DNA from: Posidonia oceanica
Taxonomy: Eukaryota > Streptophyta > Magnoliopsida > Alismatales > Posidoniaceae
Assembly (NCBI GenBank): GCA_037176725.1
Contig: JAZBRS010000057.1
Location: forward strand, 83,845,501 to 83,909,500
Direction of reading: 5' to 3'
DNA: 64,000 bases
The position numbers and the translations under genes are program-made. The notes beneath the pieces were generated by a model. That model did no database searches and was not told the DNA's origin. It saw only the letters and a list, made by a program, of their open reading frames with translations. Each line of letters begins with the position of its first letter. Position 1 is the stretch's first letter. Shown in pieces: positions 43,861 through 56,353 of the stretch.

Positions 43861-45529
43861 AGAGTAGCTTTGTCATTTTGGTTCGTTCATCTGAGTTGAG
43901 GGCAGAGCTTATCTGAACTGGTCTTGGATCATCTTCAGTCCCTAGATTGATTTCTTCTGTTACTTCAGTGGTAGTCTTGGTCTGCTCATCGTATTTTTTC
44001 ATCATTTCTTCAAAGATGGCAGGGTCTACCGATTCTTCTTCATCTGGGCCTTCTTCTGTATCCACCAGTTCGTAGACTTTGTAGTTTCCAGTGTTTTTGC
44101 CGATCGTGTTCGATACTTCTTCGACCAGGAAGATGGCGTGCGACGTGGATAGCTCCTGTGGTAGCGCCGTGGTGTAATGACATACTTGGACTGTCTGGGT
44201 GGCTGGCCCCTTCCTATTTTGACCTGTACGCTCAACAGATGGATTAGATACTCTTTGTGAGGACATGGTGGCGGTTAGGCCGTCTCTGCCATGCCCTCGA
44301 CTACTTTCCCCACTATTATTAGCTAAACTAGGAAGTAAATTACTAGAAAGTAAATTGTGCGAAAATAAAATGCAGGAATTAAAAGCAAGAAAGAAATTGT
44401 TCACACGGCTAGGGGGATTGCTTTCGTGGTGGAAGCGGCGTGCCATCGGGCGTTAGTCTATGGCCCCAGCCCCTTCTTGCTCAGAGGGGCAAGGTCGTAG
44501 ATCACTGAGGAGGCTGGTGAGTTCACAACGGGGATCAGTGTTCTCTATTTCAGCATCTTTAGAGAAGATTCCGAAGGAGTTGGTTGCTGAGTTGTCCGAA
44601 GGCAGGGAAATCTTTGGAGAAGAGGGGAGGACGATGCCAAGGACCTCTTTTGAGCAGGGGGAGGAGGTTGGTGCTTTTGTCTCGGGATCCATCAGGATGT
44701 CGAGGATGATGGTGTCAGGAACTTCTTCAGAGTGAGGGGAAGAAGTTTGTGTTGTTGTTCTTGAGTTTGCTGGGATGTCGGGAATTGTATCTGACTCTCG
44801 TTTGTCATGTATCTGCAACCTGACTGATATAAAATGATTTAATAAGGACCATGCCAAGGGCTTGCTCAGACTTGAATGCCCGAGGTACCCTAACCCTGTG
44901 CTACCGCACTCTTCGGGGGTTCCAAGCGCATCTATCATTCCTTGCTCTCGGCGACCAAGTCCCTTCCTAGGGGTGTATCCTATTTTGAGAAGGATCTCCC
45001 ACAGCCTCTTCATGTGATCTGGGAAGTGATATTGGTCCATATCAATACTCCGAGGGGTGAAAATCCATTTTACATTATTTACGACCTCAGCTGTAGAGTC
45101 CCTAATTGATGGCACCAGTGTGGTGGTTGGGATTGTCACTAGATGTGCCTCTGCTTTTATTGGCTCATCTCTCAGCACTTTGATTATCTTCCCTTGGTGA
45201 GGGAATTTCATACACTGATGGCATGGGGAGGTGACTGCCTTGATTTCTTCAATCCATTGGCACCTTAGAATGAGTCGATATGAGATTGATGCATCGACTA
45301 CTATTAATTCTGTATCTGTTTGAAGGAGGCCAATGGTGACTCTGACGGTGATTTTCCCCAGAGCCATTTTTTTATTGTTATCATACCCTGATACAGTTAG
45401 AGCTATGGGGCATAATTGAGACTTTGTTAGCCCGATCAACTGTAGGGTATCTAGGGAACATACAATCAGGGTTGCCCCTATGTCAACTAGTACACCACAG
45501 AGTTTGTAATTATTTATCACAATAGTAAC
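43861..45529 (-). pseudogene. pol: Second protease-like domain and linker of B, C-terminal side
   Basis: Follows S2 on the minus strand (45529 down). TIVINNYKLCGVLVDIGATL has the flap and active-site layout of an aspartic protease, but D-T-G reads D-I-G (Ile codon 45479-45481). Then ELIVVDASISYRLILRCQWI. Downstream is a G-patch-like RKGLGRREQGMIDAL segment near 44950 and a long acidic linker to reverse transcriptase (to 43861). Confidence 0.75.
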
Positions 45530-48500
45530 TGTGAACGCCTGATCCCGCGGCATCCCCAGACCCGCACAGGTGGCCCGAAGAAAGGAGAAGAGGAATATCA
45601 TGGATGCGGCTGCGAAGCCGAAAAGCAAAAGAGAAAACAAAAGGAGTCGCCACCTAGTCTATTATCGGAAAGACGAGGAAAACCAGGGAATGCAGGAAAA
45701 CATGCAAGTGAATGCAATGTTATGTAGGAAAGAATGACTCGTGCCAAGGACAAGGGCAAAATGGTCATTGTGGGTCCAGAGAAAGGGTAAGGACTCCTAT
45801 TACGTGTAGGGAAGGTGTTAGGCACCCCTGACACGCACTAGGAGCGGTCTTTCTTGGCTATTCTCTCTCGCATTTGTAGGATTTCAGCTATGATTGCCTA
45901 GCCACACACCCAAGGGACGAGGAATGCTGTGCCTTGCTATGCTTGCTAAAATGTGTGCTTAAATGCCTAAGTGCCATGCTTTAAGTGCTCTAAGTCCTGT
46001 GATGCATGGGGGAAAGTAAACGTGCAATCTATGTGCTCAACAGCACTGTCTGTGTTCCGAACCGGGCAAACCCTGGTTCGTGAGAACTCCAGGCAGTAAG
46101 CATCACAGCCCTAATGCAAATGCAGGCGATAAAACAAAGCACTGGTAAAACCACACAATGCAGGGGTACGACAAGCAAAGGGGAAAGCAAATCCGGGCGG
46201 AAAACAAGCGATGCAAGCGCAAAAACAAACACCAAGAAAAGCCACGCAATGCAGATGCGGAAACATGCAAAGGGGAAATAAAACAAGTCGTTAAGCAAGC
46301 GATGCAAGCGTGAAAGCAAAACATCGGTTAAAACCACGCAATGCAGGGGTATGACAAGCAAAGGGGAAGATTAGACAACATGACGGGCGTCAACCGGGCA
46401 GTTAGGGCTGCCAGCTCGGATGCAAAGGAGAGACAAGCGATGTGAGTGTGAAACAAACATCGGATAAGAACCACACAATGCGGGTGTGAAGACCTGCAAA
46501 GGGGAAAGAAAGCAAGCGGAGGGATCACCACTATCCTGCGACTGTTTCCCACTAAACCGTCCCACGATGTGTCTCACACGCTGCCCAAAGCTCACGATGC
46601 GATCGGATCATGGAAAAGGGGGAAGAAGACAGCAATCAGTAGTGAATCCGAGGGAAAACTCAACCCAAAAACACTAAGAAGACGCGAAAAGAGGAAGTAG
46701 AGTAGATAGGCAAGAGCGGAGGCCCTAATCTACATGTGCGGAAAACGAGGTGCGAAAAGCAATGCATGCGATGCAAGTGACAGGCAACAAATGATATGCA
46801 ATGATGCAGATGGACTTACCTTGGAGATCTGAGGCCCGATCTGAGATAACCTTGGTCAGCATGAAAGCCCGCTCCGCCAGGATGATCTGGGTAGCTTGGT
46901 TGTGAAGATCCGACAGTCCGATCGGCAGCTTTCAAGTCAGAAGGCCCAAGGGCCAGAAAAGATGAGGACCTAAGTGCAAATAGTCTCTAAGGGTGTGCAA
47001 TGCAAGATATGTGCATGCAAAAGTGTTGAGGATGCTGGTAAATGCCTAAACAGGTGTCTAGGTGCAATGTGCAAAGATGTGTGTGCGATATGTGTGTGAA
47101 AATGCAGGTGCAGGGACCTATGTGCAAATAGGAGAAAGTGCAGGGGTCTATGTGCAAAACATGGCAAAAATGCAGTGCAAATATGATGAGTGCATGCAGG
47201 GATGCAAGTGCAGCAATGCGGGGGGCTAGCAGGGGCCAGATGCAACAAAAATACAAAGCAAACATGCAATTGGTCAATGAGGGACCTAAATGCAAATTTT
47301 GAAAACTTATGGGTTACAACGCAAAGCCAGCAAACAGGCGCAAAATCCAGAAAAAAGAAAACCTGTAGGGGATCCTCATGCAACTTTGGAAAGGCTAGGA
47401 TAGGAGAAACAAAGCCAAGAAGCATTCAAAAACCACAAAAGATGGCCCTAGGGACCCATGCGTAATTTCTAGGAAAACGAGGACTAAACAGCAAATTCAG
47501 AAAAATTCAGGCATGTACGGCCACAGTAATGTTCAAAAAAAACTAGGTGCAACCTAAACAGGCCTCTAGGTTTGAAAGCAAAGTTAGAAGAAAACCACAT
47601 AGAAGTAGAATAACATTGGAAGGACCAACATGCAATCTTTTGAAAAGCTAAGGGCTTAAGTGCAAAACAAAACAGAAACCTGAGGGGCACTTTGGAGCTC
47701 AGAAGGACCTATATGCAAATAACAGAAACCTCTAGACCAAAAAGCAAGTCCAAGAAAAAAAACAGATGCATGCCACAGTTAATGTGCAGAGGACCCAAAT
47801 GCCATTAAAACAAAACCCAAGGCTAAACTGTAAGGCCTAAAAGAAACCAAAATCTCCTGTAAAACAAGAAAGAGGACCAATCTGCAAATAAAAGAAACCA
47901 GTGGACTGAAATGCAAAGCAAGGAAAAACCACACAGACACAGAAACACAAAAGGGGGGACCTCTGCGCAATAAAAACAAAACATTGGACTTTACTGCAAA
48001 CGGAAAAGAAAAAAAAACATGCACATCACAGCACAGAGGGACCTAGATGCAAATAAAACAAAATCAGGAGCTTTTCTGCAATTTTAAAAGGAAAAAGGAA
48101 TGAAGAATGCATGCTCTGTGGACTTAGATGCAATAAGTGAAAACTACAGAAGTTTCATGCAATGCAATATGATAAGAAAGGGAAATTAAATGAAAGATGA
48201 ACTGTGGAGGATCTAAATGCAAATATGTTAAACACAAGGGCCTAGATGCAAAAGGCCAAAAATACAGCAGTTCAGAGGGACTGGAAAGTAAATAAACAAA
48301 GCTGCAGTATTTTTCATTAATGCAATATATTTAAATGAAAAATTAAATGAAATATCAACTGTGATAGGATTAAATTGCAGATAAAGAAACATGAGGGCTA
48401 AGCTGCAAATAACCCAAAGAAACACATGCTCATCAACACAGTAGAGGACCCATACGCAAATAAACAGAATATCAAGGGGCAAACAGCAATATGGCATGGA

Positions 48501-51095
48501 TTCAAAATGAAAATAAAAGAACTAACTATATGCAAGCACAGTACTTTAAATAAATAAAGGACTAACATGCAAATAAAAGAAACTAACGTACTTTATCGTA
48601 ATGTAAATGAAACGAAAAAAATAAAAACATGCATAGCTACAGTGTCATGCGAAGAATAAGTCAGGTGCGGTGGAGCTTCGTGCGCGCTGGCGTCGTTGCC
48701 GGGGAAGAAGGAGAGGTCCAGCGACCTCTGGAAGCACACACAAGCAACGAAAAGCATATGTAAAGGGCCAGTAAGCAAGAGGGGGTTCAGGCGAACCCCC
48801 TGGACAAAGAAGCTACCTGAGGCACTGTCTGGAGCGGGCTGACGACGCGAAGATCGTCGGAGCTTCAACGCAGAGGTGGGGAGCACGACTGGAGCGGTTG
48901 CAGAGCTCAGTGAAGGCTCCGGCGTGCTCCTGGGATCGGCGCGGTGCGTTCTGGACGGCGAGGGAGCGATTGCACAGCGTCGGGTCTGGAGGTGGTCTCT
49001 ACTCTCCGGCAATGGGTGCAGAGGGGTCGTCTAGGTGCTCTGATGCTCTGGAAGTGGTGGGGAGGTAGGGGATCACTCGAGGGAACTCTCACGAAGCTCA
49101 GGATGCTCTCAGAAATGGGTGTGGTGGTCTAGCACGTCTGGCATTGCTTCTGGTTTTGTTGGGTGTCTGAGAGTCAAAGTGGAATCACGGGTTGCTCAGA
49201 GCTTGCACGGGCAATTGGAGGTCACTGGGCGCAAGAGGGGACGTGGCTCGAGGTCTGGAGAGGTGGCAGGAGCTTGAGCAACGAAGTCGTTGCTCAAACC
49301 GAAATTCTGGGCTGGTGGCAGTCTCTGTGTGAGGAGGGAAGCCAAACGGTGGTGACGTGGGCTTGAGGGGTTGCTGTGACCGTTGAGAGGGTGGCTTGGT
49401 TCGAGGCTGGCCAAGGTAGTCTTGGAGGACGTCAGGTGGAGTTAATGGGGGGTGGACTGTGATGAGTGGTGAGCTGTGGTGAGCTGGAGGTTGGCTGTGC
49501 TTGGGGGTGAGGTCTAAGGAGAGTGGGTCTGGTCTGCAAGTGAAGGTCTAGTCCGGGTGAGCTTGGGTTCAGGGTTTAGGTGCCGGTCTACAGAGGTTTG
49601 GTTTGGGAGAGAGTTGGGTCTGCAGAGATGGGTTCGGGAGAGATGATGGTCTAGGTTTGAGGAGAAGTTGGGTTTGGTCTGCAGATGAAGGTTTGGGTCT
49701 GAGGAGAGTGGTGAGGAATTGGGGTGAGGTTGGGTTCGAGCTGTTGCTGGGGAGGTTTGTTTTGCAAAGGATTGGGTGTTGGTTTTTTGGAGAAGGTCTG
49801 GGCGGGAGAGAGGGAAGGAGGGAAAAAAGAGAAGAAGGAGGAGGTCGTGGGCTTGGGCCGGCTGTGGAGAAAAAAAGGAGAGAAAATAGAGGAGAAGGAG
49901 GGAATGGGCTAAGTTGGGCCTGCTGAAAAAAAGGGAAAGAAAGGAAAAGGAGGAAAAAGGAAGAAGAAAAAGGAGGAGAAAAAGAGGAGGGTTTGATGTG
50001 GGTTTTAAGTTGTATTTTTTGGATTTTGAAGTGTGAGTCTTCCTAGGGTTTTGGGTTTTCTAAGTTTTTTAGTTGTCTTCCTAGGGTTTAAGTGCTTTTC
50101 TAGGCTTGGTCTTTTGTTTTTTTGTTTGTTTCAATGGCTTTTCCTAATTTTTGATCGCTTTTCTTTCAGGATTTTCTTTTAATTGTTTTTAAGGTTTTTG
50201 AATTGTTTTTTTTTTAATTTGAATAATTGTTTTCTTGTTAAGTTTTTTTAATTAGGGTTTTTAATTGTTTTTGAAGGATGGTTTTTCTTGCTTTTTTTTT
50301 TAGTTAAGTATTTTCTAGGATTTTTGTTTTGATTTTAAGTTTTGTTTTGATTATTTTCTAGGTTTGTTACTTAGGTTTTTTAGTTAGGATTTTCTTGGTT
50401 TTTTGATTAAGTTTTGATGTGGTTTTCTGGATTAGGGTTTAGGTTTAGGGTTTTGAATGGATTTTAGGGTTTTGGGCTTAATGTGGGGAAAGGAAAAGAA
50501 AGAAAGAAAGAAAGAAGGAAAGGAAAAGAGAAAGGAAGGGAAGAAAAAGAAATTAAAGATCAAACAATATGGGATAAAATAAAATAAAATAAGGATAAAA
50601 TGAAGGGAAGATAGGAGAATGAAGTGGGCTCATTGGAGAGCAAGAAAAGAGGAAAGAGAGAGAGGAAAAGAAGGAGAAAGAGAAGGAGGATAAGGAGGAG
50701 AGAGAAAAGAATAATCAGGAGAGAGAAAAAGGATAATTAGGAGAGAGAGAAAAGGATAATCATAAGAGAAAGAGGATGAAAAGCTTGGGTTTGGAGGGGG
50801 GTTTTGTGTGTATGTGATCTAGGGCATCTAAGGTTTGACCTAGGGTTTGATATAGGGTTTTCTAAGGTTTAGAATGGGGTTTTTGAGGGGTTTTTGGAAG
50901 GTTTAGGGTTTGGGGTTTTGAGAGGGTTTGGGTTTGGTTTGATGGTTTGGTTTAGGGAATGATATTAGTTTTGGAAAGGGATGTAGGTTTAGTATTAAAG
51001 GAGAGTGAGCATCCAGACCTTAGAATTAGCTTCCAGAGTGCTTCTAGAGTGCCTCCAGCCAGCTGTGACCCCTTGGCTAAAATGGGGTGTCTACA
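45530..51095 (-). mobile_element. Solo LTR S2 (5566 bp) inside the second protease domain of B
   Basis: On the minus strand it starts TGTAGACACCCCATTTT at 51095 and ends CA at 45530. Perfect GTAAC duplications (45525-45529, 51096-51100) flank it. Conserved blocks lie at about 45737-45880 and 46030-46120, with TGGCGACTC at 45644-45652. A block at 46536-46960 is shared with LTR D (60897-61320). The 47000-48640 part is full of ATGCAAAT/ACCTA motifs; a GC-rich block is at 48640-49300; purine-rich tracts are at 49780-50000 and 50480-50780. It is younger than B. Confidence 0.96.
50480..50780. repeat. GA-rich tract in LTR S2
   Basis: Nearly pure A/G run with GAAA, AAAGAAAG and GAGAGAGAAAAGGATAATCA units; the last type repeats at about 29 bp (50700-50770). 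Confidence 0.8.
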
Positions 51096-51400
51096 GTAAC
51101 ACTTAGAGGCAAAGTCCTCCTTTCAAGAGGGGCCAATTCAAAGTCAATGAAAAATAAGGTAGGCTTTATGAATACAGTGGCTGCAACGGCCACCAGAGTC
51201 TCGGCAGGTATGTCTTCTGGTACCGGAGCTTTCTTCAGCACCTCCATCAGAATGTCTCGGTGTTTTTCTGAGGCTTTGATTAGCTCAAAGACTGAGATCT
51301 TTGCCTGCGTTTTCTTGAGCTGCTGTAAGACATCAAACTCACCCTCCATTCTTCTGGAAATATGGAATTCTTGGTGAGGCGGAGACGTGGCTCGCTCTAC
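51096..51400 (-). pseudogene. pol: Start of the second protease-like domain of B
   Basis: It reads ELAPLERRTLPLSVTV up to the S2 insertion and joins the segment below 45529 with one GTAAC removed. Upstream are a Lys-rich helical stretch (LKKTQAKISVFELIKASEKH) and FIKPTLFFIDFE. Confidence 0.75.
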
Positions 51401-51595
51401 ATTGGGCGGAGGTGGCGCAACCTGATTGGAAATTCGCCCTGTTCTGGTGATGGGGGCTTGTTGAGCCTGATGATGCCCTTCTCCAGCCGCAGCAGATTTA
51501 AGTAGTGACTTGGGCCTTCTAAGCAGGGACTGCCCCTGATTTACGGGCAGAAGAAATGAGCTCGACTGTGTAGGTCTTTGGATCTGAGCATATCC

Positions 51596-52225
51596 CTAGG
51601 TGACTTGATTGCCTACGAGATGCTGAAATCCCTGAATGCTTGTGGCCTCATAGTCCCAATTGTTTGTCCATTTGCCTATCGATAATGTGCCTCTTTTGTA
51701 TGGCGGTGGTTCTTGGAATTCATTGGGGTATGGCATCCAGATTATTGCCAGGTTTGTCTCATGATCTGCTTCAACAATGATCACTTCCCCTTGGAACTTG
51801 AATTTGATACACTGGTGTATTGGGGATGCAATGGTGCAAATCTCTGCCAGCCAGGATCTCCCTAGGATCAGTGGTTCTGATAAATCATGCTCCATCACCA
51901 CGACGCTGGTAATGCTGGTGAGGGGGCCAATGGTGATTTCTAGCTGAACAGTCCCTAGTGCTTTTGTTCTGCCATTGTCATAGCCCTAGCAGAGAATGCT
52001 CCGCCTAGTAATCTCCTCTTCCTCGACGTCTAGGTAGTCAAGAGTGGTTAATAAACACGCACTCCGACTGGCCCCGGTGTCTACAAGTGTGCCAGGAAGC
52101 AGGTAACCGTTAATGTCCACAGTGACAATTAAAGGACGTAGGCATTCTTCTGGAGTGGGTAATTCTGAGTCCCTGAATACTATATTCCTTCGCTCGAACC
52201 CTGTGATGATTTCCCGAGACAGCAC
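51596..52225 (-). pseudogene. pol: First aspartic protease-like domain of B
   Basis: It would cut the Gag-Pol polyprotein. LRPLIVTVDINGYLLPGTLVDTGASRSACL carries an intact D-T-G (52073-52081). After several frame changes comes LILGRSWLAEICTIAS, the usual C-terminal feature. It precedes the second protease-like domain by about 600 bp. Confidence 0.8.
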
Positions 52226-54496
52226 AAAGGGATCTGCCTCATTGTCAAGTTCCTATGGTTGTTCCCCTCCTAGGAGGAATTTGAAGTGCCTGAGGAGTGC
52301 AAGGTCATTTGCATTGTTTTCTTCCTCTTATGTGTCCCCCATCTGGAATTCCCACTCTGTGGACCCCTATTCAGAGTGCATTTCTTGAATGCCTAGCTCA
52401 TTGTTTTCTGCGACTGAAGGGACTAGCTCCAGATCTGATTCCAGAAGATGAATGGCCACTGGCTCGGACTCAACCTCTAATGGACTGTCCCTTACTTCCA
52501 GATGTGTTACTGGATGGTTGGGCAAGGGATTTTGATGGATCAGTAGTTTGTGCTATCCTGCCTGGACCTCCCTTAGTCTATCCCTAAGGGCTGGCCACAT
52601 TATCTCCCCTCTATCATTCAGATCATAAATTTTGTCCTTTAACACGAAACATTCCTCGAGGGTATGTCCATTTTTCTAATGGTACGCACAGTACTTGGAC
52701 ATGTTTGTGTTGGGAGCATTGGGCTTTGGAATTGGGAGCTACAAATCCCCACTTTCAACTAGCATCCTGAAAATGTTTGGGAGTGCTTCAGGAAGTGGTG
52801 GATAGTTCTGCCTTCTTGGCCCCCTGTGTACCTATGGTGGAGGAACATTGTTGTAGCTCCTTTGCCCAGGTGGTGGTCCCTTGTACTGATTATTTGCTTG
52901 CCCCTATTGGGCATTCATGGGGAAATTTGGGTGTTGGGGTTGGAACAGTTGAGGTGGCTGCCTTGGTGGTTCTGCCTACTGGAACTGAGGCTGCTGAAAG
53001 TGCTGGCCCTTCCATTCCCTTTGGTTTTGCTGCATGGATAGCTATGCCATGCTTCCTGTGACACCCTCCACTGTGTGTCCCACAGTCTTCTTTCTGTTCT
53101 TCCCCTCAAGCTCTAGGAATGGCAACTCTTCCCTGTTGCGCATGACCTTAGCAACTCGCTCGTATAACTACGGGTAAGTATGGAAGTCACCCACCAATAG
53201 CCCAGCCCTGAGCATCCCCGTGGTATTTCTGGCTATGATTTCCACAGCTTGACCTTCAGGTATGTAGCATTCTGACCGAGTGGCCATATCCCTCCATTTG
53301 CTTGTGAAGGTAACGAAATCTTCGTTGGGTCTTATCCTCTCAGCAGTGAGGTCGCCCGTAGTGGGTTTATGTGGCACTTGATGACTGTATTGGTTCAGGA
53401 ATTTTCCTTCAACTATCCTGAAGTCCTAAAGATCATAGGTGGTAAGGGTGTCAAACCATTTTAGAGCTTCTCCTTCAAGGGTCTTGAAGAAGAGATACAC
53501 AATAAGCCCTGTATCATAGCAGTACGGTAGAGTATCCATGGTGAAAGTAGCAAGATGATTCTTGGGATCCTCTGTTCCATCGTACCTCCTCATCCTCATC
53601 ATTTTAAACCCTAGGGGAAGGGTGAAGTGAGGGAACTTGGAAGTGTCATAGCCTATTGGCACTTTCGATGTGACCCCGGCCTCTGCTAGTGCTTCGGCAA
53701 TCATCCTCTTGAGGTCCGACCTTGGTGTGGCATGTGGCCTCTGGCTTGGGTGCCCGTGTGTTTGATGAAATGGTGGTAGTGATGGGTTATGTGGTGGAGG
53801 GAAGAGTGAATATTGGGGTGGAGTATGATAGTATTGCATGTTAGCGGGATGTTATGGTGGGTATGATATTCTAGGATATGATGTTCCGGGATATTGTGGG
53901 AAGTAATGGGTTGTGTATGGTGGGGTTGGATGGATGGAAGGGTAGGTGGGTGTTGCATGGTATTGTGGGAATGAACCTTGGGTAGGGAAGTTTATAGTGG
54001 GGTTTGGTGTGGTATGTGTGTAAGTGGGCGTGGTGAATGAGCCGTAGTGGTAGTTTGGACAATAGTGTCCTTGGATGTTTAAGGTTTGTGGGTCTTTACA
54101 TGAAAGGTATTGCCTAGCCAGGGATTGCCGCACCTCGTCGGTCTCTTCTTCAGTTGGATAAGAAGCAGTCATGACAGGGGGTACAACAAGGGAAGTCGCC
54201 TTGGGATATGAATGCTCAGGCGGGGCGTTCCATGCTTGAGAGTGATTTGCTTCTCTGCCTTCTTCATATGATGAACTCTTGTTGAGTTCTAGATTAGTGT
54301 TGTTGTCGAAGGGGATGGAGGCGTGTGGGAACTTTCACCAACCTGCCGCTTTCAAGAAACCAGGGGTTCCCGGCCCTTCTGTCTGGGAAGTTGGAGCGTC
54401 AAGGAAGAACCCATTCGGGCCCCTGCCCGGTAGTTCCGTGGAGGTAGAAATGGAAGATATGCCAATACGCTCTTGATTTGGTCGATAAGCCTCCAT
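52226..54496 (-). pseudogene. gag: gag of element B
   Basis: The ATG at 54494-54496 gives MEAYRPNQERIG, then a Pro/Tyr/His-rich N-terminal region (53840-54170). The capsid-like region is at 53168-53840: DTSKFPHFTL, TEDPKNHLATF, LEGEALKWF, FTSKWRDMA. A C-x2-H-x5-H-x4-C knuckle (YCAYH, GHTLEEC) is at about 52640-52700. It parallels gag of A motif by motif. Many stops, several from CGA or CAG to TGA or TAG, and frame shifts. Confidence 0.85.
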
Positions 54497-55752
54497 TGTG
54501 AGATTGTTCTTTAAACTATTATAGAAAACTTGAAAAGGAAATTACACACTCAATTACACTACTTAATGCAGACTCGATTAAGTAAAAGAGAATAAAATAA
54601 AAGAAGCAGTGGCTGTTCTGACGTTCTTGCAACCTATTAATGGTGACAATTAAATCCCTGCAAACAAGGCAATTTGGAACGTTCTTCCCTTCCATCGCCT
54701 ATTATTCAGGCGACCAAACAAGTCGCCTTTTTTAATGCTAGCTGAGCGAGGCGCCTTTTGAACAGGCAGCTCAATACCTGTTCTTCCAGCAACCAAGGTC
54801 TATTCTGGACAGATCGTGCAACAAATAGGAAAATAAAACCGTGCAAGTTTCAAATAGATCGTAGGTTTTTATTTGTTGAAGTGAATAATTAATCAGTTAA
54901 TTAAACCTGCATGTTCACAATTAATGGGATTTTTGGCTTATGGGTACCACTCTTTGACCTTCATTCAAGGTCTACCAAGAGGGCCTAGGCCGTAGGTTTG
55001 TCTCTCTAAAGAGGAGCCCACCACCTAGGATACTGCCCTTAAGATCGGCCTTTATCAAACCATAAAACAGTAAATAAACAAAGAATATCAAAGTATCGAG
55101 TATCTACTAAGGATTATTTTTGACTTAAGGAAGAGGAGGAGTCAAGAATAAAACCCTAGGACACCTTGAGTTCTTAACCTAACTATCCTAACCAAACAGA
55201 GTATGGGTGAGCGACTTGCACTGGACCGGTTCGCTCTGTTTGATTATTTTAGTTAGGGAAACAATTTCTCAAGGAACTTTATCTTTAATATCAATAAAAT
55301 AGTTTCCACCTTAAGGGTGGACACATGTAAACCTAAAATCTGAATAAAAACAAAAAATTACAGTGGACAGGATTTAATCAGATTTTAAACTACTGCAGAT
55401 CTAATAAAAACAACACAAGCTACTGAAAATAATAAAAGATCTGTACTGAAATAAAAACCTAGATCTAGTCGCCTGTAATGGGTGCGTCTGGAATAGTCGC
55501 CGCAGTGGACTGCGACTGACTCAGGTGCTTGATTACTAGGCAGTTGGAAACTGGAGTTCTCTATTTTTTAGAACAATAGTAACCCGACCCTCCACGACTA
55601 TAGACAGGAGATTGTCGTTTCCTTAGAGTGCTAACGAGACCACTTGCCTTAAATCAAGATGGTTGGGTTAGAAAAACTGTTCTAATGTCAGAAAACACTA
55701 TGGAGGTTTAGGAGTTGTGAATACCTAGGCGCACAGCCACCTAAACCGAATG
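54497..55752 (-). repeat. Leader of element B
   Basis: Noncoding. It resembles the leader of A in inverse orientation (for example the ATTAATTAAACCTG near 54900 and the segment at 54960-55140). GGCGAC/GTCGCC pairs lie at 54709-54726 and 55468-55520. It stops at 55752 without reaching a primer binding site. Confidence 0.65.
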
Positions 55753-55800
55753 TGATTATATGATTTTTTTTATGTTATATCATATATTAAATACTTGAAG
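55753..55800. repeat. 48-bp perfect direct repeat, copy 2
   Basis: Identical to 36870-36917. It is the junction between the 5' half of the LTR and the leader of B. Confidence 0.95.
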
Positions 55801-56353
55801 ACCATGGAAATATCAATAATGTAGAAAAAGCACTATAATAATTCATAAAGCCCCCCATGTATTATATTAATGTCCAGGATATTAATTATCAAGCTAGAGA
55901 GAGAGAGAAGTTTTTAGTCGGCTGCCTCAAAGGCACCTACACATTCTAGTCGCCCCTCTAAAATGCGCTTGGATGTGTCGCTGCCATGGGAGGCAACTAA
56001 CTAGGTTTTTTGCATTTTTAACACTGTCTTTTAAGTTAATCCAGAGAAACATGATAAAAGCCCAGAGAACTTTAGAAATCTCATGAAATTGTAAAAACAT
56101 CTTCTTTAATTCAAATCTGCCACTGATCTGAGTAGGAAAAAGGGTACTTAAGGTACTCGGACTTGCCACGAGTCTGAGTGCGTTAGCTATGCCATAGCTA
56201 ACAACCTTGAGTCAAGTAAAATCAAGCGATGCTTTAAACAAATCACGGAAAATCTGGAGAAAGTGCAATTAAGCCTTAGTTGTGTGATATGGGGCACTTA
56301 GCTGGTTCCTATCATCTAAGAACTCTCAGAAATGCGAAAATGGGATATCTACA
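55753..56353 (-). repeat. LTR of B, 5' half (601 bp)
   Basis: Starts TGTAGATATCCCATTTTCG and follows the U3 of A for about 370 bases (CTCAAGGTTGTTAGC, GGCAAGTCCGAGTACCTT), then diverges to an AT-rich end. The TATA box and U5 are missing and are found instead at 35872-36917. Confidence 0.8.

Larger units (their letters stand above)
35872..56353 (-). mobile_element. Element B: Tat-like retrotransposon with pol and PMD gene
   Basis: Outer ends are LTR halves: 56353 starts TGTAGATATCCC on the minus strand and 35872 is the LTR 3' end. GGCTG duplications flank it exactly (35867-35871 and 56354-56358). Between them lie gag, two protease-like domains, reverse transcriptase, two RNase H domains, integrase and a PMD gene, all minus strand. 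Solo LTR S2 splits it. No primer binding site is visible and the two LTR halves overlap by only 48 bp, so B is not a normal LTR-internal-LTR element (see findings). Confidence 0.85.
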
